Below are positions 1-7,691 of a stretch of 45,039 nt of DNA, one piece after another. Below the pieces are notes generated by a model. That model worked only from the letters and a program-made list of their open reading frames with translations, was not told the DNA's origin and made no database searches. The DNA lies in the NCBI RefSeq assembly GCF_001625085.1, contig NZ_BDAW01000066.1, positions 1-45,039 on the forward strand, given 5' to 3'. The stretch comes from Nocardia acidivorans NBRC 108247. GTDB taxonomy: Bacteria > Actinomycetota > Actinomycetes > Mycobacteriales > Mycobacteriaceae. Positions within the stretch are counted from its first letter, which is position 1. Each line of letters opens with the position of its first letter. A program made the translations under genes and the position numbers.

Positions 1-2
1 AG

Positions 3-671
3 GGACCCGGTGGGCCGGGGGTACCGCAGGGGCCGAATGTGCAGATTTCCAAGTCGGGTGGCCCGCAGGGGCCGGGCGGCGGGGCGGTCGGTGGCGTTCA
101 GGGTGGTGGACAGATGCGGCCGCAGGATGGGCCGGTTGCCGACGGGGTCGGCGGGCGGCCGATCGCGACGCCGCAGCGGGTGCCCGCGCCCGGTGAGAAT
201 GTCGATGGATCCGCGAAACCCGTTGGGGCCAAGAAGAATCGGGTGCTGATTCTGGCCGGTGCGGCGGTCCTCGCGGTGATCGCGGTGGTGGTCGCGGTAG
301 TCGCGCTCGTCGCGAATTCCTCGGGCAGTTCGCCCGAGGCGCAGGTCAAGAGCGCTATCACCAGCTATACCGATGGGCTGGCGACCGGCGATCTGGAGAA
401 GTTGCGCGGTGTCACCTGCGGTGCGCAGCACGATTTCTACCAGAATATTTCGGCCGATCAGTTCGCCGGTGTGTACCGAACGTCCAAGGAGCAGAAGAGC
501 ATTCCCGTGGTGAAGAGTGTGGATGCCATCCGGATCACCGGGGATACCGCGCTCGCGCAGGCGACGGTCTACACCGAGGCCGATCCGAGCAAGGCCTCGG
601 CGCGCACGTTCGACCTCCAGCGCACCTCGGACGGCTGGAAAGTCTGCGATCCGACTAACGGTCAGCACTGA
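3..671 (+). CDS. Membrane-anchored protein with Gly/Pro-rich N-terminus, 5' partial
   Basis: The reading frame is open to the left edge, so the start lies outside the window. The visible part begins with a Gly/Pro/Gln-rich cytoplasmic stretch, has one transmembrane helix of about 24 residues (Val/Ala/Leu-rich, encoded around 240-315), and ends in a roughly 110-residue outer domain. That domain, with an Ala-x-Tyr-x-x-Gly-Leu-type helix and a final 'DGWKVC' strand, resembles the NTF2-like/DUF4878 lumazine-binding-like domains common in Nocardia and mycobacterial secreted proteins. Two cysteines (in 'VTCGAQ' and 'WKVCDP') could form a disulfide. The function is unknown. The topology is read directly from the sequence; the family is inferred. 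Confidence 0.75.
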   Translation, partial: GPGGPGVPQGPNVQISKSGGPQGPGGGAVGGVQGGGQMRPQDGPVADGVGGRPIATPQRVPAPGENVDGSAKPVGAKKNRVLILAGAAVLAVIAVVVAVVALVANSSGSSPEAQVKSAITSYTDGLATGDLEKLRGVTCGAQHDFYQNISADQFAGVYRTSKEQKSIPVVKSVDAIRITGDTALAQATVYTEADPSKASARTFDLQRTSDGWKVCDPTNGQH

Positions 672-893
672 CCTGCAGATGTTCCGAGCGGGCGGTGTCG
701 CATTCGCGCCGCGGCCCGCGACGAACATCACAAAAACCTGGTCACCAGTCCGACTCGCCGGTAGCATGGCCCGGATTGTCTGGGCCAGCCACGATGGGGT
801 GTCGGCGCCTCCGCGGCTCTGCGCCGTAGTGCTGTGCCGACTCCGATCGGGCTTGGACCCACCAGGTTTCGATTGTGCAGGGAGCTGAACACC

Positions 894-1955
894 ATGACGG
901 AGACGGCCGAGGCGACCGCCGCCAGCGCCACCGCCACCGCCACCGATCTGGTCGGTCGGCATTTCCGAGTACGGGATCACTACAACGTGGGCCGGGAAAA
1001 GGTCCGCGAGTTCGCGCGCGCGGTACGCAATGACCACCCCGCCCACTACAACGAACAGGACGCGGCCGAACTCGGCTTCGGCGCGCTGCTCGCCTCACCG
1101 ACCTTCGCATCGGTGATCGGCGCGGCCACCACGCGTTCCCTGATCGGCACCGTGCTCACCGAGTACGACGTCTCGCAGGTCATGCAGACCGATCAGATCT
1201 TCGAGTACCACCGCCCCATCCTCGCCGACGATCTGCTGTCGGTGGATGTGGTGATCGAGCAGATCCGCTCCTACGGCGGCAATGACTTCATGACCGTCAA
1301 GGTGACCTTCACCGACGCGGACGCACTGCCGGTGCTGGTCTCGACCACCACCATCGTGGCCCGCGTGGGCGTGGAGATCGACGCGGCCAGCGCCGAGACC
1401 ATGGCGAGCGTTGTCATGCACGGCCATGTCGCGGACAGCGCGTCGAGCGCCTCGGACCCGTCGGGACTCATCCTGCTCGCCCCCGAGGACGTCCCCGCCT
1501 TCCGCGATCCCGCCCCGGCCCCGCCGGTGCGCACCGTCCCGACCGCCGCGACCCTGACCGCCGGGACCGAACTGCCCGCCGGGCGGATGCCGGTCACCCG
1601 CGGCGATCTGGTGAATTACGCGGGCGTCTCGGGTGATCCGAACCCGATCCACTTCAGCGATACCGCCGCCCAGCTGGTCGGCCTGCCGACCGTGGTGGCG
1701 CACGGCATGCTCACCATGGGTCTGACCGCGAGCTATCTGGTCTCCTGGCTGGGCGATCCGGCCGCGCTCGGCAAGTTCAGCGTGCGCTTCTCCGGCTTCG
1801 TGCCGGTGTGGCCCACCGCCGCGACCTTCGTCGAGTTCACCGGCAAGGTGAAGTCGGTGGATGCCGAGAACGGCTCCGCCACCGTCGTTCTCGGTGCGAC
1901 CTCGGAGGGCAAGAAGCTCTTCGGCCGCGCGGTCGCCGAGGTCCGGCTCTCCTGA
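894..1955 (+). CDS. Fused (3R)-hydroxyacyl-ACP dehydratase, HadA-HadB type
   Basis: A 353-residue double hot-dog protein. The N-terminal half (about 20-160) looks like the HadA-type stabilising domain. The C-terminal half (about 215-353) carries the MaoC/hydratase-2 motif, with Asp248 and His253 in 'GDPNPIH' and 'VAHGMLTMG' just after it. In mycobacteria HadA and HadB are separate subunits of the FAS-II dehydratase that dehydrates beta-hydroxyacyl-ACP during mycolate elongation; here both halves lie in one chain joined by an Ala/Pro-rich linker. The ATG at 894 is chosen because AGGGAG lies about 9 bases upstream and the protein then begins at a normal position before the first hot-dog fold. 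The 222 bases upstream hold no gene, only a short hairpin (767-772 with 782-787). Confidence 0.85.
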   Translation: MTETAEATAASATATATDLVGRHFRVRDHYNVGREKVREFARAVRNDHPAHYNEQDAAELGFGALLASPTFASVIGAATTRSLIGTVLTEYDVSQVMQTDQIFEYHRPILADDLLSVDVVIEQIRSYGGNDFMTVKVTFTDADALPVLVSTTTIVARVGVEIDAASAETMASVVMHGHVADSASSASDPSGLILLAPEDVPAFRDPAPAPPVRTVPTAATLTAGTELPAGRMPVTRGDLVNYAGVSGDPNPIHFSDTAAQLVGLPTVVAHGMLTMGLTASYLVSWLGDPAALGKFSVRFSGFVPVWPTAATFVEFTGKVKSVDAENGSATVVLGATSEGKKLFGRAVAEVRLS

Positions 1956-1976
1956 TCCGCTGAAACAGCTACGGCG

Positions 1977-2246
1977 TCATCGCGATTCGTTCCATACGAA
2001 GGTCGCGGTGGCGCCGTTCTGCAAGATGTAGGCCACCTGCCTCCGGCTTCGGTGAGCGTGAAGGTCTGTGCCGCACCGTCATTGGCGGTGCGGCACCAGG
2101 GCGCGCCTGCCCTCGGGATTCTCGAAGGCGACGCCCTCAAGGCCGCAGGTGCGGCCGGAGACCGGCGTGGTCGCACAGGCGCTCGGGATGGCCGCGCCGA
2201 TCCGCTGGGCACCGGGGCGGATGAACCTGCTCACGTGCGCCAGGCG
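1977..2246 (-). pseudogene. Relic of a GH30-type glycosidase C-terminal domain
   Basis: No intact gene lies here, but the minus strand encodes consecutive pieces of one protein in three frames. The first piece reads 'SRFIRPGAQRIG...' through 'GLEGVAFENPEG', then reaches a stop. The next frame continues with 'NDGAAQTFTLTEAGG', and the third ends with 'VAYILQNGATATFVW' and a stop. The pieces follow each other in the order expected for the beta-sandwich tail of GH30 glucosylceramidase-like enzymes ('...KFVRPGA.RI', '.AFRNPDG..V', 'A..FTV', 'YTL..GAVATF.W'). At least two frameshifts are needed and the catalytic barrel is absent. The relic abuts the 3' end of the DUF4185 gene. The family call is from memory of the motif pattern. 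Confidence 0.65.
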
Positions 2247-2248
2247 CG

Positions 2249-3715
2249 TCAGTTCAGCGTCACATGCATCAGATAGACGTTGTAATCGCTCCAGGTGGAC
2301 ATGGTGAAATACAGGTCCGCACCGCTGGACCAGGGGTGGATGAAACCGCCGTAGAGCTCCGGGAATTGCAGCGCGCTGACGGTGGGAGCGCTCGCCGACC
2401 ACACACCCTGGGGCGAATCCGATTCCCGCACAACGAGAGCGGCCTTGGCGGTATCGAGATAGCTCATCTGCCAGACCTTGCGGTCGGCGTCGTAGCGCAC
2501 CGACAGCTCCGCCGCGGGGGCCTCGACGATCTGGGAGGCCGAGGTGTAGCCGCCCACCGGGGTCCATTCGCCGTTCCGCCAGTACTGGTACGCGGTGGTG
2601 TTCAGGACCTGATCCTTGGGCACGCGGGCCAGCCCGACCGATCCGAGGCGGGTATTGGGGGTGCCGAACATGTACACCCAGTCACCCTGCGGCACCATGG
2701 CGGCGACCTGGAAGTTGGAGACGCCGAAGATGTTGTCCCACTTGGCGTGCGGGTCCTTGGTCCAGGTTTCGCCGTGATCGTCGGAGTAGGCGATACCGCC
2801 GTAGTTGGTGTACCAGGTACCCGGAATGCTGTTCCAGGTGCGAATCGACATGTAGCTCATGTACTGCCGATCGCCCAGTGCGAAGCCCGAGGTCGGGATG
2901 GTGGTGATCTCGATATTGTCGAGCTTCTTGCTGGTGAGCAGTTCGCTGGCGTGGCAGCGCGCATCGGTGACCATACGGTCGAAGGTGACGCCGTCGGTCA
3001 GGTCCCTGTCGCTGCTGAAGGCGAGCAGATTGCTGCGCCAGTCCTCGCCCATACCGCCCGGCGGATGGAAATCGCGGCCCACGGTGTCGCCGAACGCGAT
3101 CGCGACCTCACCGGGCGCGCTCTCCCACATGATGCCCAGGTCGGTGCCCTGGACCTGCCAGCGCTTATCGGTGCGGTTGACCGAGTTGGCCCCGGTCAGT
3201 TTGGCGACCTCGCGCACGGCGGAGACCTGTGGGGTGGGCCGGACCGGTGACTGCGGTGCGGCCTCCACGCCCGGATGCGCCGGTTCCGGGCCGGGCGGCA
3301 CCGCGGGCGGGTTCGGGTTGGGGAAGGCGAAATTGAACGCCTGCGGATGCAGGATGAGCCGCGGAATGCCCAGTTGCTCATCGATACTGGGCGGCGGCGC
3401 GGGCAGATCCGTCAGATCCGGGCACGGGTTGATGCACGGATCGGTGGGCAGCTCCATCTTGACGCGTTTGGTGTTCTCCGGCGGCGGACCCGGATCCACG
3501 GTCACGGCCGGATAGGTGATCGGCACCTCCACGGTCTTGGGGACCAGGGATTCGTGCACCGGTTTCGGATCGGACCGGCACGGTCCGGCACCTGGAATCG
3601 ACTCCACCGCACCGGGTTCCGACGGTGTTGCCGTGGCGATCGTGGGGTTGGCGGCGACGAGTACCCCCGCGCCGAACACCATCGCTCCCACCGCGGCCAG
3701 CAGCCGTTCGGCCAT
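2249..3715 (-). CDS. Secreted DUF4185 domain protein
   Basis: A 488-residue exported protein. It starts with a signal peptide (about residues 1-30, hydrophobic 'AVGAMVFGAGVLVAA', cleavage near 'ATATPS'). A Pro-rich linker of about 120 residues follows, then a roughly 330-residue C-terminal domain. That domain has the DUF4185 pattern: 'GTDLGIMWE', 'IAFGDT', 'YGGIAYSDDHGETWTK' (an Asp-box-like turn) and repeated Trp/Gly blades, suggesting a beta-propeller related to sialidase folds. The substrate is unknown; a sugar-polymer-binding or hydrolase role is inference. An AG-rich site (GAGAGG) lies 9 bases before the ATG. It lies downstream of embR on the same strand, 126 bases away. The glycosidase relic follows its stop. 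Confidence 0.85.
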   Translation of the reverse strand: MAERLLAAVGAMVFGAGVLVAANPTIATATPSEPGAVESIPGAGPCRSDPKPVHESLVPKTVEVPITYPAVTVDPGPPPENTKRVKMELPTDPCINPCPDLTDLPAPPPSIDEQLGIPRLILHPQAFNFAFPNPNPPAVPPGPEPAHPGVEAAPQSPVRPTPQVSAVREVAKLTGANSVNRTDKRWQVQGTDLGIMWESAPGEVAIAFGDTVGRDFHPPGGMGEDWRSNLLAFSSDRDLTDGVTFDRMVTDARCHASELLTSKKLDNIEITTIPTSGFALGDRQYMSYMSIRTWNSIPGTWYTNYGGIAYSDDHGETWTKDPHAKWDNIFGVSNFQVAAMVPQGDWVYMFGTPNTRLGSVGLARVPKDQVLNTTAYQYWRNGEWTPVGGYTSASQIVEAPAAELSVRYDADRKVWQMSYLDTAKAALVVRESDSPQGVWSASAPTVSALQFPELYGGFIHPWSSGADLYFTMSTWSDYNVYLMHVTLN

Positions 3716-3841
3716 GCGTCAAAACCTCTCGACAATCGGGCTCTCCGGACACATCCGGCAGCAGACCCTACCCGCGACCCCCGGCAATCCGCGGGCACTC
3801 GCCCAAGATCAATCGAATCGATAGCCCAGTCCGGCAGCGGG

Positions 3842-4960
3842 TCAGCGCACGGCCTGAAAAACGAAGATGGTCGCGCCGATTCGAATGGCGTCACCGTCGG
3901 CGAGCACCGCGGCGCTCTCGATGGCCTGCTCATTGATGTAGACCCCGTTGGCCGAGCCCAGATCCTTGATGAGCAGTCCGGCCCGGCTCGGGGTGATCTG
4001 CGCGTGATACCGGCTGGCCTTGGGATCGTCCAGGACCAGATCGTTATCGGTCATGCGCCCGATCTTCATGCCGCCCACCGCGATCGGAACGACCCGGCCC
4101 TGCGCGGTGAGCAACTGCCCGGCCCGCACCGCGCGCGGCATTTCGGTGACGGTCTCGGTCATGGCCTTGGCCAGCCGCTCGACCTCGGCGATCTGACCGG
4201 TCTGCAGCGGCTCCTGCCGCAGCACCTGCTGTTCCAGCGCGATCAGCGCCGGACCGGGATCGATGCCGAGCTCATCGGAGAGCACCCCGCGCACCCGGCG
4301 GCACGCCTCCAGCGCATCGGCCTGCCGCCCCGAGAGGTAGAGCGCGGTGATCAGCTGCGCCCACAACGGTTCTCGCAGCGGATGCGCATTGGTCATGGAC
4401 ACCAGCTCGCCGACCACCGATGAGGCACGGCCGCAGGCGATCTCGGCGTCGATGCGCGCGGAGGCGACCAGTAGTCGCTCCTCATCCATTGCGGTGGCGA
4501 AGCTTTCGGCGAAAGACAGTCCGGAGAGATCGTCCAGGGCGCGACCGGTCCACTGCGCCAAGGCATCCGCGTACCGGCGCGCGGCACTTTCGTGATCGCC
4601 CAGATTGGCGGCCTCGGTGCCGGAGCGGCGAATGGTCTCGAAGCGCCCCAGATCACAGTGCTCATCGGAGATTTCGAGTCGATACCCCGACGACTCGGTC
4701 CGCAGCACCGTGGCCGGATCGACGCCGGCATTGCGCAGCGTCTTGCGAATATTGGAGACGAACACCTGCAGACTGGCCTGATAGGAATCCGGCGGCTCGT
4801 CATTCCAGACGATATCCGCCAGCGCCTGCGAAGAGACCGCACGCCGCCGGTTCACGGTCAACGCGGCCAGCAGTGCGCGCGGCTTGGGGCCGCCGACCAG
4901 TACTGGACGGCCGCCGACCAGCACTTGCACAGGCCCGAGGACCCGCACATCGAGAGTCAT
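3842..4960 (-). CDS. embR: EmbR-like transcription factor (winged helix, BTAD, FHA)
   Basis: A 372-residue SARP-family regulator. The N-terminal OmpR-like DNA-binding domain (about 1-95, 'LDVRVLGPVQV', 'KPRALLAAL') is followed by a bacterial transcriptional activation domain (about 100-255). A C-terminal FHA domain (about 280-372) has the phosphothreonine-binding residues: 'IGRMTDNDLVLDD', 'SRYHAQI' and 'SANGVYI'. The order and long matching stretches (for example 'LREPLWAQLITALYLS') fit M. tuberculosis EmbR, which activates embCAB arabinosyltransferase genes after phosphorylation by PknH. No embCAB or pknH is in this window. The internal ATG at 4960 is preferred over an upstream start because it matches the family N-terminus. 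Other FHA-SARP paralogues exist in Nocardia, so orthology is likely but not certain. Confidence 0.85.
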   Translation of the reverse strand: MTLDVRVLGPVQVLVGGRPVLVGGPKPRALLAALTVNRRRAVSSQALADIVWNDEPPDSYQASLQVFVSNIRKTLRNAGVDPATVLRTESSGYRLEISDEHCDLGRFETIRRSGTEAANLGDHESAARRYADALAQWTGRALDDLSGLSFAESFATAMDEERLLVASARIDAEIACGRASSVVGELVSMTNAHPLREPLWAQLITALYLSGRQADALEACRRVRGVLSDELGIDPGPALIALEQQVLRQEPLQTGQIAEVERLAKAMTETVTEMPRAVRAGQLLTAQGRVVPIAVGGMKIGRMTDNDLVLDDPKASRYHAQITPSRAGLLIKDLGSANGVYINEQAIESAAVLADGDAIRIGATIFVFQAVR

Positions 4961-4988
4961 CGCTCTGCACCTCGTATAGAAAAGCGAA

Positions 4989-5019
4989 CCGCCGCGGCAG
5001 CACCTGGCCACCGCGGCGG
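4989..5019 (-). terminator. Rho-independent terminator after fba
   Basis: A perfect 9-bp stem (CCGCCGCGG with CCGCGGCGG, 13-base loop) lies between the fba stop and the embR start. Read on the minus strand it is followed by TTCGCTTTTC, a T-rich tail, so it fits as the end of the fba transcript. Confidence 0.7.
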
Positions 5020-5062
5020 GCTCTGCTCACTGGGCCGGAATTTTCCCGGCCTCGGAGCTACC

Positions 5063-6100
5063 TTACTTGGCGCTGATGGAGCGACCAGCCGACTTCAGGT
5101 CGTTGCACGCCTCGAGCACGCGTGCGGCCATGGAGGTTTCGGCCTTCTTCAGGTAGCTGCGCGGGTCGTAGACCTTCTTGTTGCCGACCTCGCCGTCGAT
5201 CTTCAGCACGCCGTCGTAGTTGGCGAACATATGACCGGCGACCGGGCGGGTGAAGGCGTACTGGGTGTCGGTGTCGACGTTCATCTTCACCACGCCGAAG
5301 CGCAGCGAATCCTCGATCTCGGACTTGAGCGAACCCGACCCGCCGTGGAAGACGAAGTCGAACGGCTGCGCGTCCGCGCCCAGGCCCAGCTTGGCGGCGG
5401 CCACGCGCTGCCCCTCGGCCAGCACCTCGGGCTTGAGCACCACATTGCCCGGCTTGTACACACCGTGCACATTGCCGAAGGTGGCGGCCAGCAGGTACTT
5501 GCCGTTCTCGCCCGCGCCGAGCGCGTCGATGGTCTTCTGGAAGTCCTCGGGCGAGGTGTACAGCTTGTCGTTGATCTCGGCCTCGACCCCGTCCTCTTCA
5601 CCGCCGACGACGCCGATCTCGACCTCGAGAATGATGTTCGCGGCATGGCACTGCTTGAGCAGTTCCTTGGCGATCTCCAGGTTCTCGTCGATCGGAATGG
5701 CGGAGCCGTCCCACATGTGCGACTGGAACAGCGGGTTCAGACCGGACTTCACGCGCTCGGCCGAAATGGCGATCAGCGGGCGAACGAAGGTGTCCAGCTT
5801 GTCCTTCGGGCAGTGATCGGTGTGCAGCGCGATGGTGATGTCGTACTCGGCGGCCACCACATGCGCGAACTCGGCGAGCGCGACCGCGCCGGTAACCATG
5901 CTCTTCACACCCAGGCCCGAGCCGAATTCGGCTCCGCCGGTGGAGAACTGGATGATGCCGTCACTGCCCGCGTCGGCGAAACCCTTGATCGCGGCGTTGA
6001 TCGTCTCGGACGACGTGCAGTTGATCGCGGGGAACGCGAAGGAGTTCTCCTTGGCCCGAGCAATCATCTCGGCGTAGATCTCCGGAGTCGCGATGGGCAC
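5063..6100 (-). CDS. fba: Class II fructose-1,6-bisphosphate aldolase
   Basis: Cleaves fructose 1,6-bisphosphate to dihydroxyacetone phosphate and glyceraldehyde 3-phosphate in glycolysis and runs the reverse reaction in gluconeogenesis; it is a cytosolic zinc enzyme. The 345-residue protein has the usual length and starts 'PIATPEIYAEMI'. It shows the catalytic/zinc signature 'LHTDHCPKD', the second class II signature 'EVEIGVVGGEEDG', and 'HGGSGS' near the C-terminus for phosphate binding. The start is GTG at 6100: a GGAGG sits 5 bases upstream and the protein then begins like mycobacterial Fba. The gene is monocistronic, divergent from the DedA pair across a 160-base promoter region, and ends before a clear terminator. 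Confidence 0.97.
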   Translation of the reverse strand: MPIATPEIYAEMIARAKENSFAFPAINCTSSETINAAIKGFADAGSDGIIQFSTGGAEFGSGLGVKSMVTGAVALAEFAHVVAAEYDITIALHTDHCPKDKLDTFVRPLIAISAERVKSGLNPLFQSHMWDGSAIPIDENLEIAKELLKQCHAANIILEVEIGVVGGEEDGVEAEINDKLYTSPEDFQKTIDALGAGENGKYLLAATFGNVHGVYKPGNVVLKPEVLAEGQRVAAAKLGLGADAQPFDFVFHGGSGSLKSEIEDSLRFGVVKMNVDTDTQYAFTRPVAGHMFANYDGVLKIDGEVGNKKVYDPRSYLKKAETSMAARVLEACNDLKSAGRSISAK

Positions 6101-6259
6101 AATGACCTCCGTAGTGGTGTGCTGTGTACAACAAATTCTGTCAGGCGACACCCTAAGGCAGTGTGGTTTCACCGCACTCGGTGGCCTCGGACCGAACATC
6201 CTGAGCGGACGCTGTGAGACATTCTGTGATGCGCGGCATTCACCGGTAGGGTGGTGCCC

Positions 6260-6967
6260 GTGACCTTGCTGGCCGTGTCCGACGCCGTGACGACCAACGT
6301 CGCGCTCCCCGCGATTCTCGATCCCATGCACCTCCTCACCGAGACATGGTTGAAGAACGCGGTGCTCCCAGCGATCTTGGTGATTGTCTTCATCGAGACG
6401 GGGCTGCTGTTCCCGATTCTTCCCGGCGATTCACTGCTGTTCACTGGCGGTCTGCTGAGCGCCCAATCGAACCCGCCGGTCTCCATCTGGGTGCTGTTGC
6501 CCGCGGTCATTCTCATCGCGTTCCTGGGCGATCAGTCCGGATATTGGATCGGCCGGGCCATCGGGCCGGCGCTGTTCCAGAAAGAGGACAGCCGCTTCTT
6601 CAAGAAGCGGTATGTCACCGAGACGCACGAATTCTTCGAGAAGCACGGCCCCAAGACCATCATCCTGGCCCGCTTCGTGCCCATCGTGCGCACCTTCATG
6701 CCGGTGCTGGCGGGCGTCTCCAAGATGGACTACCGCAAGTTCGTCACCTTCGACATCGTCGGCGCCGTCCTCTGGGGCGGCGGCGTCACCGTGCTCGGCT
6801 ACTTCCTCGGCAATGTGGAGTTCATCCGCAAGAATGTCGAGGCGATCTTCCTGCTCATCGTGTTCGTCTCGATCCTGCCGGGCATCGTCACCGTGGTGAA
6901 GAACCTGCGTGGCCGAGGCGCCGTCGAGCAGGACCTGGCCGCCACGTCGAACGAGCCGAACCGCTGA
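6260..6967 (+). CDS. DedA family membrane protein (first of tandem pair)
   Basis: A polytopic inner-membrane protein of 235 residues. It has the DedA/SNARE-associated (VTT) fold signature: 'FIETGLLFPILPGDSLLF' near the N-terminus and 'ARFVPIVRTFMPVLAGVSKM' in the middle, the latter containing the conserved F/Y-x-R-x-x-P-x-x-R motif. DedA proteins are linked to undecaprenyl-phosphate or phospholipid flipping and membrane homeostasis. Three GTG codons (6251, 6254, 6260) are possible starts; 6260 is chosen because an AGGG at about 6247-6251 gives the best spacing. It lies divergent from fba, as a DedA gene does in M. tuberculosis (Rv0364). The next gene starts 8 bases later and is its paralogue. 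Confidence 0.87.
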   Translation: MTLLAVSDAVTTNVALPAILDPMHLLTETWLKNAVLPAILVIVFIETGLLFPILPGDSLLFTGGLLSAQSNPPVSIWVLLPAVILIAFLGDQSGYWIGRAIGPALFQKEDSRFFKKRYVTETHEFFEKHGPKTIILARFVPIVRTFMPVLAGVSKMDYRKFVTFDIVGAVLWGGGVTVLGYFLGNVEFIRKNVEAIFLLIVFVSILPGIVTVVKNLRGRGAVEQDLAATSNEPNR

Positions 6968-6974
6968 GCCATCG

Positions 6975-7685
6975 GTGTCGACCACCCCACTAACCTCCGC
7001 CCTGAGCGCCTTCGGGCCGCTCGAGACGGCCGGGCCGGTGCTCGTCTGGACCGTGGTCCTGACCTTCGTCTTCCTGGAGTGCGCGCTCATCATCGGGCTT
7101 TTCCTACCCGGGGATTCGATGCTCATCACCGCGGGAGTCGTACTCGCCTCGCAGGCCACCGGCCAGATGCACATCTGGGCGCTGGCGATCGGCACCATGA
7201 TCGCGGCCGTCGCCGGTAATCAGGTCGGCTATGTGATCGGCCAGCGCACCGGGCATCACCTGGTGGCGCGCAAGAACGGCAAATACATCAACACCCGGAA
7301 TCTGGGCCGGGTGGCCGAGCTGCTGCATCGGCACGGATTCCTGGCAGTGCTGGTGGCACGGTGGATTCCGTGGGTGCGCACCCTCTGCCCGCTGGTCGCG
7401 GGTGCGGCCGGGATGGATCATCGCAAGTACACCATCGCCTCGACCGTCGGCGCCATTATCTGGGCTCCGGTGCTGCTGCTGATCGGGTACTACGCGGGCG
7501 GTTTCCTGGAGAGCGTCTCCTGGCTGATGCCCGCGGTGATCGGCACGCTGGTGGTCGGACTGATCCTGGGGACGATCGTGGGCGTGCGGCAGTACCGGGC
7601 GGAAATGTCGCGGCCCGCAGAGGATTTCGACCTCGATTCGGAGTGCGAGACGGTGCCGCTGGACGTGCGCCGGATCAACGGCTGA
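6975..7685 (+). CDS. DedA family membrane protein (second of tandem pair)
   Basis: A 236-residue polytopic protein related to its upstream neighbour. The family motifs are present: 'ECALIIGLFLPGDSML' and 'ARWIPWVRTLCPLVAGAAGM' (variant F/W-x-P-W-x-R). The GTG at 6975 is used: it leaves 7 bases after the upstream stop and the protein then has a short hydrophilic N-terminus before the first helix. A longer frame would overlap the upstream gene. The two genes form an operon. The acidic C-terminal tail (about the last 35 residues, 'EDFDLDSECE') is not seen in the first copy. It stops 6 bases from the convergent GH76 gene. Confidence 0.87.
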   Translation: MSTTPLTSALSAFGPLETAGPVLVWTVVLTFVFLECALIIGLFLPGDSMLITAGVVLASQATGQMHIWALAIGTMIAAVAGNQVGYVIGQRTGHHLVARKNGKYINTRNLGRVAELLHRHGFLAVLVARWIPWVRTLCPLVAGAAGMDHRKYTIASTVGAIIWAPVLLLIGYYAGGFLESVSWLMPAVIGTLVVGLILGTIVGVRQYRAEMSRPAEDFDLDSECETVPLDVRRING

Positions 7686-7691
7686 GCGATG

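Noticed and set aside
1733..2212. 159-codon minus-strand frame as an independent gene
   Set aside because: It overlaps the fused dehydratase; only its upstream part carries a piece of the GH30-like relic, so it is not a gene of its own.
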